From contig NZ_BNBE01000002.1 in NCBI RefSeq assembly GCF_014654895.1, forward strand, positions 62,001-126,000: a DNA stretch of 64,000 nucleotides, written 5' to 3'. The DNA is from Streptomyces filamentosus (lineage in GTDB: Bacteria; Actinomycetota; Actinomycetes; Streptomycetales; Streptomycetaceae). Each line of letters starts with the position of its first letter. The first letter of the stretch is position 1. Of this stretch, positions 51,577 to 59,113 are shown piece after piece. A program made the translations under genes and the position numbers. A model generated the notes under the pieces. That model made no database searches and was not told where the DNA came from. It saw only the letters and a list, made by a program, of their open reading frames with translations.

Positions 51577-52560
51577 ATGCCCACCTCGCTCACCACGGCC
51601 GCAGAGGCCGCCCAGCTCCACCCCTCCTTCGACCTCGACGCGGACTTGCTGGCCACCGAACTCGCGGCCGTCACCCACCACACCTGGAACGTCCAGCGCA
51701 CCCACACCTACGGCGGGCAGACAGGCATGCCCGCCGCGATCGACTGGCGGGTCCTGCCCCTGCGGAGCCTCGGCGGCGACCCGGAGCGCACCGACCCGGG
51801 CGGCCCCGGCCCCCAGCCGTTCGCGGCGACCCGCTGGCTCGACCAGCTGCCCTACCTCACGCAGATCCTGGACTTCCTCCCGGCCCCGCTGAACGCCGTA
51901 CGGCTGATGGCGCTGGGACCCGGCACCGTCTCGAACCCGCACCGTGACCCCAAGTACCGCCTGGACCGGGGCATCGTCCGCCTGCACATCCCCGTCATCA
52001 CGGACCCGGGCGCCGTACTGGTCCTGGACGGCGCCGAACACCGCTGGCAGCCGGGCACCCTGTGGTACGGCGACTTCTCCCGCGAGCACCTGGTGCGCAA
52101 CACCAGCACCACGGTGACCCGCGTCCACGTCGTCATCGACGCCCTGCTCACCGCCGGCCTCGCGGCCTGGTTCCCGGACTCCTGGCAGGAGCTGCTCACG
52201 CGCGGCGAAGTCCTCCTCAACCACCACACCCCCGCCGCGCCTCCCGACTGGCCCGCCGACCTGCCGTACGAGACGCTGCTGCCCTCCGGGTTCGCGGACT
52301 TCGACGCCCCCGCCCCGCTGGACGGCCGCCTCGTCCCCGCCCGCGTCACCCGCGACGCCGACGGCGTCCTCGCCCTGACGACCGCCGGCCGCACCTTCGC
52401 CCTCGTCCCGGCCGGCGCCGGCGGCGAGTTCCGGTTCTCCGGCTGGAGCGAGCAGCGCACCCTCCAGCCGGACAGCGACGGCACCGGCCTGACCCTGCGG
52501 GTCCGCCGCGGCCGCTCGCTCGCCGACAGGTACGTGCCCGCGGCCCCCCACACTCCCTGA
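51577..52560 (+). CDS. Aspartyl/asparaginyl beta-hydroxylase-type dioxygenase
   Basis: 327 residues from ATG 51577, 16 bp after the previous stop. The Fe(II)/2-oxoglutarate cupin core is clear: His122 and Asp124 in NPHRDPKYRLDRG, LHIPVITDPGAVLVLDG, second His171 in REHLVRN and the 2-oxoglutarate Arg182 in TRVHVVID. The AspH family usually binds iron with two His; here the H-x-D of the first motif could supply a carboxylate as in classical facial triads. A C-terminal extension (~residues 200-327) of unknown function follows. Likely hydroxylates an amino-acid side chain of the product. Confidence 0.82.
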   Translation: MPTSLTTAAEAAQLHPSFDLDADLLATELAAVTHHTWNVQRTHTYGGQTGMPAAIDWRVLPLRSLGGDPERTDPGGPGPQPFAATRWLDQLPYLTQILDFLPAPLNAVRLMALGPGTVSNPHRDPKYRLDRGIVRLHIPVITDPGAVLVLDGAEHRWQPGTLWYGDFSREHLVRNTSTTVTRVHVVIDALLTAGLAAWFPDSWQELLTRGEVLLNHHTPAAPPDWPADLPYETLLPSGFADFDAPAPLDGRLVPARVTRDADGVLALTTAGRTFALVPAGAGGEFRFSGWSEQRTLQPDSDGTGLTLRVRRGRSLADRYVPAAPHTP

Positions 52561-52593
52561 CCCCCTGGCCCGCACCGTCCGAGAGGAACGCCC

Positions 52594-53745
52594 ATGCCCC
52601 GCCTGCACAGCCACGACGACTTCACCCCGCTCAAAGAGGTCATCGTCGGATCCGCCGCCCACTACGTAGGGCACGACCGCGACGTCTCCTTCGAACTGTT
52701 CCACCACGAGAACCTGAAGGGCTTCCGCTCGGACTGGGCCTACCCGCGCCTGACGAAGGCTCCGGCCGGCCACCGGGAGAGCTGGACCATCAAGGCCCGG
52801 TACGCCGACGAGCTCCACGAGGACGTAGAAGCTCTGGCGACCGCCCTCGCCGGCCTCGGCATCATCGTGCACCGGCCACTGCCGCTGCCTGCGGACGCCG
52901 CCCCGATCGCGGGCCTGGGCTGGGAAGCCGCCCCGACCCCCGCACTGAACATCCGCGACAACACCCTGATCCTCGGCAGCGAGATCATCGAGACGCCTCC
53001 GGCGATCCGCTCGCGCTACCTGGAGACCCGCCTCCTTGCCCCGGTCTTCACCGCCTGCTGGGAAGCCGGCGCCCGATGGACGACGATGCCCCGCCCCACC
53101 CTCACCGACATGTCGTTCGACCTGTCCTACGCGCGGGACACCTCGACCACCCTGGGCGGCCCGACCGAGGCCATCGACGAGCCGCAACCCAGCCCGTACG
53201 ACGTCGGGGTGGAGATGATGCTGGACGGCGCGCAGGTCCTGCGGCTGGGCCGCGACCTGGTGGTCAACATCGCGCAGGAGAACCACACCCGGGGCGCCGA
53301 GTGGCTGGAGAGGCACCTCGGCCCCGAGTACCGCGTGCACCGGGTGTGGCGGATGGCGGACAACCACATCGACTCGATGGTCCTCGCCCTGAAGCCGGGG
53401 GTGTTCCTGGCCCGGCATCACGGCATCCGCGACCTGATGCCCGAACCCCTACGCTCGTGGCGCTACCTCGTGCCGCCGGAGCCGCACGCGGGCGCGTTCC
53501 CGGTCTACGACGACTACGAGGACCTGGTCCTGACCAGCCCCTACATCGACCTCAACGTCCTGTCGGTCGACGAGCGCACGGTGCTGGTCAACGAGGAGTG
53601 CACCGGCCTGGCCAAGCTGCTGGAGACCGAGGGCTTCGACGTCCTGCCCGTACGCCACCGGCACCGAAGGCTGTTCGGGGGCGGGTTCCACTGCTTCACC
53701 CTGGACACCCACCGCACCGGCGGCTTCGAGGACTACCTGTCATGA
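52594..53745 (+). CDS. Amidinotransferase (glycine/inosamine amidinotransferase family)
   Basis: 383 residues from ATG 52594 (GAGAGGA upstream). Transfers the amidino group of arginine to an amine, giving a guanidino product. Catalytic features: SYDVGVEMMLDGAQ region Asp, His ~258 in DNHIDSMVLAL and nucleophilic Cys ~367 in GGGFHCFTLDTHRTG. N-terminal signature PLKEVIVGSA and RDNTLILGSEIIETP are typical. Next to ATP-grasp ligases it should make the N-amidino (guanidino) amino acid that caps the product. Its TGA overlaps the ATG of the next gene. Confidence 0.9.
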   Translation: MPRLHSHDDFTPLKEVIVGSAAHYVGHDRDVSFELFHHENLKGFRSDWAYPRLTKAPAGHRESWTIKARYADELHEDVEALATALAGLGIIVHRPLPLPADAAPIAGLGWEAAPTPALNIRDNTLILGSEIIETPPAIRSRYLETRLLAPVFTACWEAGARWTTMPRPTLTDMSFDLSYARDTSTTLGGPTEAIDEPQPSPYDVGVEMMLDGAQVLRLGRDLVVNIAQENHTRGAEWLERHLGPEYRVHRVWRMADNHIDSMVLALKPGVFLARHHGIRDLMPEPLRSWRYLVPPEPHAGAFPVYDDYEDLVLTSPYIDLNVLSVDERTVLVNEECTGLAKLLETEGFDVLPVRHRHRRLFGGGFHCFTLDTHRTGGFEDYLS

Positions 53746-55040
53746 CCCTCCCCGGTGTCCTGCTGCTCGACGCGGCCGGCCCCGAAGCGAGCGCCCTCGC
53801 CACGGCGGCAGCCGCCCGGGGACACGCGGTCCACGCCGCGGCCACCGCCCGGGCGTTCGAGGGCTACGGACCGGAGCTGAAGAACCTGCTGGCCGGGAAC
53901 ACCATCAGCGACTTCACCCGGCCCGACCGGGCCGTGCAGGAGCTCGCCGCGTACGCCCGCCGCCACGGCCTGCGCGCGGTGCTGACCGTCAACGAGTACC
54001 TGACCGAACTCGCCGCGCACCTGTGCGCCGAGCTGGGGGTGCCCGGCAACGCCCCGGGCCGGGCGCGGACGGCCCGGGACAAGGCCGCCATGGCCGAGGC
54101 GTTCGCCGCCACCGGGGTCCACACCCCGTACACGGTCCTCGTCCGCGACGCGGACGGGCTGCGGGGCGCGCTGGCGGATCCGCGGGTCGGCTTCCCGTGC
54201 GTCATCAAGCCGGCGGCCGGGGCGGGCTCCGCCGGTGTCACGGTGGTGAGCAGCCCGGCCGGCGCGGCCGCGGCCGCCGACACCGCCCGCCGAGTGACCG
54301 GGATGTACGCGAACGGCGGCGACCCGCACGTCCTGGTCCAGGCGTACGCCGCCGGCACCGAGTACAGCGTCGAGTCCCTCACCCAGGACGGCACCACGAC
54401 ACACCTCGCCGTCACCCGCAAGCATCTGACCGGCGGCGCGAAGCGAATCGAGACGGGGCACAGCCTCCCCGTCCGCCTGCCGCCGGCCGTGCAGACCGCC
54501 GTGTACCGCGAGGCGGAGAGCGCGATCCGCGCGACCGGCATCCGGCACGGCGCCTCGCACACCGAGATCATGGTCGGCGACGACGGGCGGTGCTCGGTCA
54601 TCGAGATCGGCGCCCGCCTTGCCGCCGGGCAGATCGGGCTGCTGATCCAGCACGCCCTCGGCATCGACGTGTGGGCGGCCCTGCTCGACGTCGCCCTCGG
54701 CCGCCCGGCTGCGCTCACCCCCACCGCCCACGGGCACGCCACCGTGCGGTTCGTGACCAGCCCGCGCACCGGATGGCTGACGGAGCTCTCCGGGTTCCCG
54801 GTGGTGGGGCCGGGCGTACCGTTCGTCCGCCGGCGGGCGCAGGCCGGCGGCCTTGTCCACGAGCCGGCCGCGAACACCCACCGCCTGGGGTCGTTCGTGG
54901 TCACCGGCCCGGACGCCGGTGACGTCGAAGAACGGGCCGACACGCTCCTGCGGCAGATCCGCATTCACGTCGAACCCCACACGACTCCGCGCAGGCCTGG
55001 TCAGGCCAGGCCGGCGAGCACCTCGGCCATCGCGCCGTAG
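53742..55040 (+). CDS. ATP-grasp ligase (carnosine-synthase/BL00235-like)
   Basis: 432 residues; ATG 53742 overlaps the amidinotransferase stop. ATP-grasp landmarks: ARDKAAMAEAFAATGVHTPY, FPCVIKPAAGAGSAGVTVV (ATP-binding Lys and glycine loop), VLVQAYAAGTEYSVESLTQD and the metal/substrate region CSVIEIGARLAAGQIG (E-x-G-A-R). The class forms an amide from an amino-acid carboxylate via an acyl phosphate. As the second ligase of the operon it may add a further amino acid or activate the amidino amino acid. Its last 40 bp overlap the convergent kinase-like gene. Confidence 0.84.
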   Translation: MTLPGVLLLDAAGPEASALATAAAARGHAVHAAATARAFEGYGPELKNLLAGNTISDFTRPDRAVQELAAYARRHGLRAVLTVNEYLTELAAHLCAELGVPGNAPGRARTARDKAAMAEAFAATGVHTPYTVLVRDADGLRGALADPRVGFPCVIKPAAGAGSAGVTVVSSPAGAAAAADTARRVTGMYANGGDPHVLVQAYAAGTEYSVESLTQDGTTTHLAVTRKHLTGGAKRIETGHSLPVRLPPAVQTAVYREAESAIRATGIRHGASHTEIMVGDDGRCSVIEIGARLAAGQIGLLIQHALGIDVWAALLDVALGRPAALTPTAHGHATVRFVTSPRTGWLTELSGFPVVGPGVPFVRRRAQAGGLVHEPAANTHRLGSFVVTGPDAGDVEERADTLLRQIRIHVEPHTTPRRPGQARPASTSAIAP

Positions 55041-55987
55041 CTCTCGCGGACCGCGTCCGCCCTGGCCAGCCGGTGACGCTCCAGGCGGATCGCGCCCAGG
55101 TGCCGGGCTTCGTACACCCGCGCCCGCCACAACGCGGCAGGCGAGCGGTCCAGCGCCCCGTAGGACTCCCAGAACGCCTCGCGCTCGTCCGCCTTGGCCG
55201 TCGCCATACGGATGGTCCAGTCCGCCGCGGGGTCACCGAACCACGTGCGGTCGAAGTCCACCACGCCGGTGATCACCGGCTCCGGAGCCCCCAGGTCCAA
55301 CAGGACGTTGACGGTCCACAGATCCCCGGTCAGCAGCCTCGCTTCGGTGACCTCGTCGAGCACGGCGCGCTCGTGCGCGGCGACCGCCGCGACCTTCCGC
55401 ACGTCGGCCGCGTCCAGGCCGACGCCGTCCAGGTCGGAGGCGATCTCCTCCAGCGACGCGATCACCGCCTCGCCCCACGTGGCGTACCCCGGGCCGCTGA
55501 CGGGCCCGAAGTGCGGGCCCCGTACGTCGTGCACGGAGCGGGTGACGGCGCCCATCTGCCGGAAGAACACCGGCCACGCGGTACGCGGATACGTCCCCAG
55601 GTGCTCGGGCGCCGGGACGCCTTCCAGATGGGTCTGGATCATCCAGTCCCGGCCGATCACCCCGTGCGACCAGTCGGCGGCAAGCACCTGAGGCATCAGC
55701 GGCGCGATCACCGCCAGCCACGGCAGGCTCGCGAACTCGTTCCGCATCAGGTGGCGCTCGCTGCGGAACTGGCGGGCCTCCGGCGGCGCGACCCGCAGGA
55801 TCACCGGCCGGACCTGGCCGGCCAGGGTGACGCGGTAGACGTTGTTGTACATCCCCGTACCCAGCTCGACAGCGGACACGGGCCTGGCCTCGCCGCCGAA
55901 AGCCCGCCGGCAGACCTTCCGGATCTCCTCCGCGGCCAGGGGCTGCTGGAACGCTTCCGAGGCACGCTCAACCGGATGGAAGTCCAT
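55001..55987 (-). CDS. Aminoglycoside-phosphotransferase-fold kinase
   Basis: 328 residues, minus strand, ending in a 40-bp tail-to-tail overlap with the ATP-grasp gene. APH fold: VELGTGMYNNVYRVTL (nucleotide loop), VILRVAPPE (Lys replaced by Arg in this strand), catalytic loop LLTGDLWTVNVLLD and metal site VVDFDRTWFGDPAADW. The usual HGDLHxxN reads TGDLWTVN, so the first His is absent, as in several APH subfamilies, while Asp and Asn are kept. It may phosphorylate the product for self-resistance or act as a biosynthetic kinase. Confidence 0.82.
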   Translation of the reverse strand: MDFHPVERASEAFQQPLAAEEIRKVCRRAFGGEARPVSAVELGTGMYNNVYRVTLAGQVRPVILRVAPPEARQFRSERHLMRNEFASLPWLAVIAPLMPQVLAADWSHGVIGRDWMIQTHLEGVPAPEHLGTYPRTAWPVFFRQMGAVTRSVHDVRGPHFGPVSGPGYATWGEAVIASLEEIASDLDGVGLDAADVRKVAAVAAHERAVLDEVTEARLLTGDLWTVNVLLDLGAPEPVITGVVDFDRTWFGDPAADWTIRMATAKADEREAFWESYGALDRSPAALWRARVYEARHLGAIRLERHRLARADAVRESYGAMAEVLAGLA

Positions 55988-56425
55988 GCCGCTCAGGATG
56001 CCCTCCCCGGAGGCTGTTCGTCACATGCACCGCGTAGGCAGCCCGGCCGAAGTGCATCCCTTCCTGACGACACAGCCCTCCTGACGCCCACTCACTCCGA
56101 GCCCGGACGGGAGCCCGGGAACCCAACCGCTTCCCTGCTGGGCCGGCCACCACTCCGGGGCACTTCGCCGATACCTGCCGTTCGTCGGCCGGCAGCGCCT
56201 CTACCGTCAGCGGGCCCGGTGAAGCTGGTGCCGTACGAGAAGCTCCGCAAGGAACTCAGGATGGGGCACGGGGCGGCAGCGGCCGATGGGCAGGGGGCAG
56301 GCGTGACGGGGCAGCCGTGGCCGCACCACGTTCGCCGCAGCCCGCTTTTGGGAAGATGCTGCCGGACTGGGGTGCCTGCCCCCATACGGTGCGGACACCC
56401 TAGAGGCCAGTCCGGTCTACGAGGG
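55988..56425. other. Intergenic, no supported gene
   Basis: About 440 bp upstream of the kinase-like gene and downstream of the next minus-strand ORF. It should contain the kinase promoter. No repeat, hairpin or coding signal I can support. Confidence 0.4.
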
Positions 56426-56836
56426 CTATGCGTCGAAGCGTCTCCAGGGGAAGTCGTAGGCCTTCAGTGGGGCGAGGGTCTCGCGGTGGCGTGCTCCGAA
56501 CGCGGCGTTCGCTTCGTTCTCGTCGGCGCTGATGCTCGCCAGCAGGCCGGGGGCCGCGTAGAACAGGTGGCCCCCGTAGGCGGGCATGTAGGGGCTGAGG
56601 GGGACCGGGCGCAGGACGCTCCACAGCGGTTCGAGGCGTTCGGTGGGCATGACGTAGGTCCAGGCGTTGAAGGGCGCGATGCCAGACGCCTGCTTGAGGG
56701 TGAACTGGAGAAGGAAGCGGCTGAGGGGCTCCGCTTCGAGGACCTGAGAGCCGCCGTCGAAGATGAGAGTTGACACGCCACCTGACCTGCGCACTGTCAT
56801 TTTTGCAGTTGTCGAAGCAAGGCGCTTCTGAAGCAT
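56426..56836 (-). CDS. Hypothetical protein (possible fragment)
   Basis: About 136 residues from ATG 56836, or 124 from ATG 56800. The last 110 residues look like a genuine folded protein (LIFDGGSQVLEAEPLSRFLL; TYVMPTERLEPLWSVLRPVP; GGHLFYAAPGLLASISADEN; APLKAYDFPWRRFDA). The first residues do not, and an upstream extension is low-complexity. It may be the 3' part of a truncated gene. Function unknown. Confidence 0.4.
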   Translation of the reverse strand: MLQKRLASTTAKMTVRRSGGVSTLIFDGGSQVLEAEPLSRFLLQFTLKQASGIAPFNAWTYVMPTERLEPLWSVLRPVPLSPYMPAYGGHLFYAAPGLLASISADENEANAAFGARHRETLAPLKAYDFPWRRFDA

Positions 56837-57067
56837 CGAAAATGAGAGTGCCGATGACCAGGGCTGTTTGGGCCGGTAGCCGATGAGCGGCGCTCGGCCA
56901 GGCCGGCACCGCCGATAGGTAGCGGTGCCGGCCCGGGACAACCTTGACCGAGAGCTCCTGTACGACTGGTCCTGTCGGCGTGGCGTGCCAGTCGGCTCCG
57001 GCCTGTGGATCCTTGAACCGGCCGGAGAGGATGTCACTGACGCCGGATGGGCGGCGACTACCCCGGG

Positions 57068-57598
57068 CTACCGGTAGACGTCGACGACGACCCGGTTCGG
57101 CTGGGTCAGCGTGAAGACGTTGTAACGCGAGACGGGGCCGTCGAGGGTGAGCCCGAAGGCGATCTCGGGGGAGTACCCGAGGATGGATCCGGTCGTGTAC
57201 AGGAGCTGGTTCGCCTTGACCGTCGGCAGGTTGAACAGCTTCACGTGGGGGGTCGTCGCCGAGTAGGTCCCGTTTTCGGCGTTCTTGAGGCTGACGGACA
57301 GGTACGAGGAGCCACGGGTGAGCATCTCCCTCGGCTCGCCACCCGGTGTCATGTATCCGGGGGACGTTCCATAGCCGGTTTCGATGGTGGGCAGGGGGCC
57401 TGCGCCGAGGTCGAACACCACGCGGTCGTAACCGGTGTGGGTGGCGGCGCGAACGCCGTTGACGCAGATGTCTTCGCAGGTCTCGGCCGTTGCCTGGGAC
57501 GGCGTCGCCGAGGCCGTGGGGGCGGCGCCGATCGCGGCGAGGACAATGGCCGTGGCCGGAGCCACTATGCCGGCGAGGACGCGTCGCTTGGTCTGCAC
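57068..57598 (-). CDS. Secreted AMIN-like domain protein (paralogue A)
   Basis: 176 residues from GTG 57598, with a signal peptide (VLAGIVAPATAIVLAAIGAA). A two-Cys segment (CEDICVNGVRAATHTGYDRV) leads into a beta domain ending SRYNVFTLTQPNRVVVDVYR. The ending matches the AMIN-like secreted proteins of actinobacteria. Closely related to 63290-63799 and to the partial gene at 63876. AMIN domains bind peptidoglycan or target periplasmic proteins, so a wall-associated role is likely. Confidence 0.8.
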   Translation of the reverse strand: MQTKRRVLAGIVAPATAIVLAAIGAAPTASATPSQATAETCEDICVNGVRAATHTGYDRVVFDLGAGPLPTIETGYGTSPGYMTPGGEPREMLTRGSSYLSVSLKNAENGTYSATTPHVKLFNLPTVKANQLLYTTGSILGYSPEIAFGLTLDGPVSRYNVFTLTQPNRVVVDVYR

Positions 57599-57709
57599 GG
57601 TGCTTCGTCTCCTTGATGTTGGAAGGGTGAGTGGACGCACACTTCATCCCCGATGAGGTGTGAGGATCTTTCCGGAGATCGGTATCGGAAGGGCTGTTTG
57701 TCCTTGCGG

Positions 57710-57745
57710 GACCCCGACGGTCGCGATGCCGCGACCGTCGGGGTC
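57710..57745. terminator. Strong hairpin terminator
   Basis: A perfect 16-bp stem (GACCCCGACGGTCGCG and its complement) with loop ATGC, between the stop of the membrane protein at 57839 and the start of paralogue A. Ends transcription of the minus-strand genes coming from 58270. Confidence 0.8.
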
Positions 57746-57838
57746 TGTGACGGTGACCAGGCCGGTGTACGGGTGACAGCAGTCCTCTTCCGCGCAGGTG
57801 CGGTCGGATGGGTCAACGCTGAGGCCTGGGCCATACGC

Positions 57839-58270
57839 TCAGATGGGACAGTCACTCAGCTTCTGGCTCGTGACAAGCGACCCTGCCTTCAGCCCGTCCG
57901 GAAACGTGAAGGCATGGCACTGGTAGGACTTGTCCTCTCCCGGTGCCGGGTACTTCACCACGACGCGCGGCGGTGTGCGGTCCCGCTCCGCCCGCCACTC
58001 TCCGTCCGCTGCCCAGTCGATCTCCTGGTCGGTCAGCGTGCCGTCCTCCAGCGCTTGGCCGAGGCGGTACCGGGTCAGTCCCACCTGCTTGTCCAACACC
58101 TCCTCCGGGGCCGGATCGGGCCGGTCGAAGAACGCCGGCACGGCGTAGTTGACCACCAGGGCGATCGCCACGAAGGCCAGTACGGCCACACCGAGGGCCA
58201 CGCCCGCGCACCCGGCCAGCCTTCTCGTCAGAGCTGCTGGCCAGGTACGCGGGTTCGGTCCTTGAGTCAT
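57839..58270 (-). CDS. Membrane-anchored hypothetical protein
   Basis: 143 residues. One N-terminal membrane segment (CAGVALGVAVLAFVAIALVV), then an extracytoplasmic domain with DPAPEEVLDKQVGLTRYRLG and two C-terminal cysteines (YQCHAF, SDCPI) that may pair. Function unknown. It probably belongs to the same wall- or membrane-related group as its neighbours. Confidence 0.6.
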   Translation of the reverse strand: MTQGPNPRTWPAALTRRLAGCAGVALGVAVLAFVAIALVVNYAVPAFFDRPDPAPEEVLDKQVGLTRYRLGQALEDGTLTDQEIDWAADGEWRAERDRTPPRVVVKYPAPGEDKSYQCHAFTFPDGLKAGSLVTSQKLSDCPI

Positions 58271-58337
58271 CTCGGAGACCTGCGTATCCGATCTGGTTCA
58301 GACTGGATCCACCGGCTTGATACCTGTGGAGTCGCGC

Positions 58338-59111
58338 TTAGCATGAGCTCGCAGGGGCTGCGGTGACGGGGCCTGGCACCTCGTTTCCGGGACGGGGCAG
58401 GGTGAGGAGGTAGCACTGGTCGACCGTTCCGGCCATATCGGTCAGGACGGCGGTGACGATCGTGGTGCGTTTGCCGTGTGCCACCTTCTTGACGGTCAGC
58501 CGGCCAGGAGATCTCGCCTGGTCAAGGACGAGCTGGGCCTCCGTGACGGTCATCAGGTCGTTGTCCAGGTTTTCCAGGACCTGCTTCGCGCTGCGGACCA
58601 GGTCGCCGATCTGCTTGCTAGGCAGACATGAGACGGTCTCTCGAGTGGTGGTATTGACGCGCCAGGTGCGGGTCGGGCCGAGGGCGTACGTGAGGGTGAC
58701 GCAGGTAGTGATCCAGTTGGGGCGGAGGCCGAGGATGCCGGCCCTCTGGTAGATGACCGCCTTCTCGACTACTGCTGTGAACTCGTTGTGGGTTGTGTCG
58801 TAGGTGATGACGGGAGCCCCGGTGCGCTGCCCGATGAGGGCGGTAAGTGTGACAGGGTCGGAGGTGGCGCTCGCACGGAGCGTCTGGGCTGATTCTCGGG
58901 CCGTGTGGTCGATCAAGTTTCGGAGTTCTGCCTCGGCCGCCACCCGGTTCTTCTCGGTGGTGTTGTCGATGCGCCACAGCGTGTATCCGACCGTGCCCAC
59001 AAGGCCCGCGCCGGTCAGGATCAGCAGGATCAGGAGGACCAGGCAGCCGCCGGTCATGAAGCGTTCGGTCTGCTTCATGACCGGCGTGCCACCGACGGGT
59101 TCGGTGGCCAC
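58338..59111 (-). CDS. Membrane-anchored hypothetical protein
   Basis: GTG at 59111 lies three bases after the stop of the SGNH gene, favouring translational coupling; ATG 59078 is an alternative start. One membrane segment (CLVLLILLILTGAGLVGTVG), then an extracytoplasmic domain with a coiled helix (RVAAEAELRNLIDHTARESA) and paired cysteines (TTCVTLTYAL, VSCLPSK). Function unknown. Co-transcribed with the large SGNH protein, so possibly its membrane partner. Confidence 0.6.
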   Translation of the reverse strand: MATEPVGGTPVMKQTERFMTGGCLVLLILLILTGAGLVGTVGYTLWRIDNTTEKNRVAAEAELRNLIDHTARESAQTLRASATSDPVTLTALIGQRTGAPVITYDTTHNEFTAVVEKAVIYQRAGILGLRPNWITTCVTLTYALGPTRTWRVNTTTRETVSCLPSKQIGDLVRSAKQVLENLDNDLMTVTEAQLVLDQARSPGRLTVKKVAHGKRTTIVTAVLTDMAGTVDQCYLLTLPRPGNEVPGPVTAAPASSC

Positions 59112-59113
59112 TC

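Noticed and set aside
50268..51947. 559-codon frame within the PGM1-like ligase region
   Set aside because: An out-of-frame shadow of the ligase and hydroxylase genes; Arg/Gly-rich with no ribosome-binding site.
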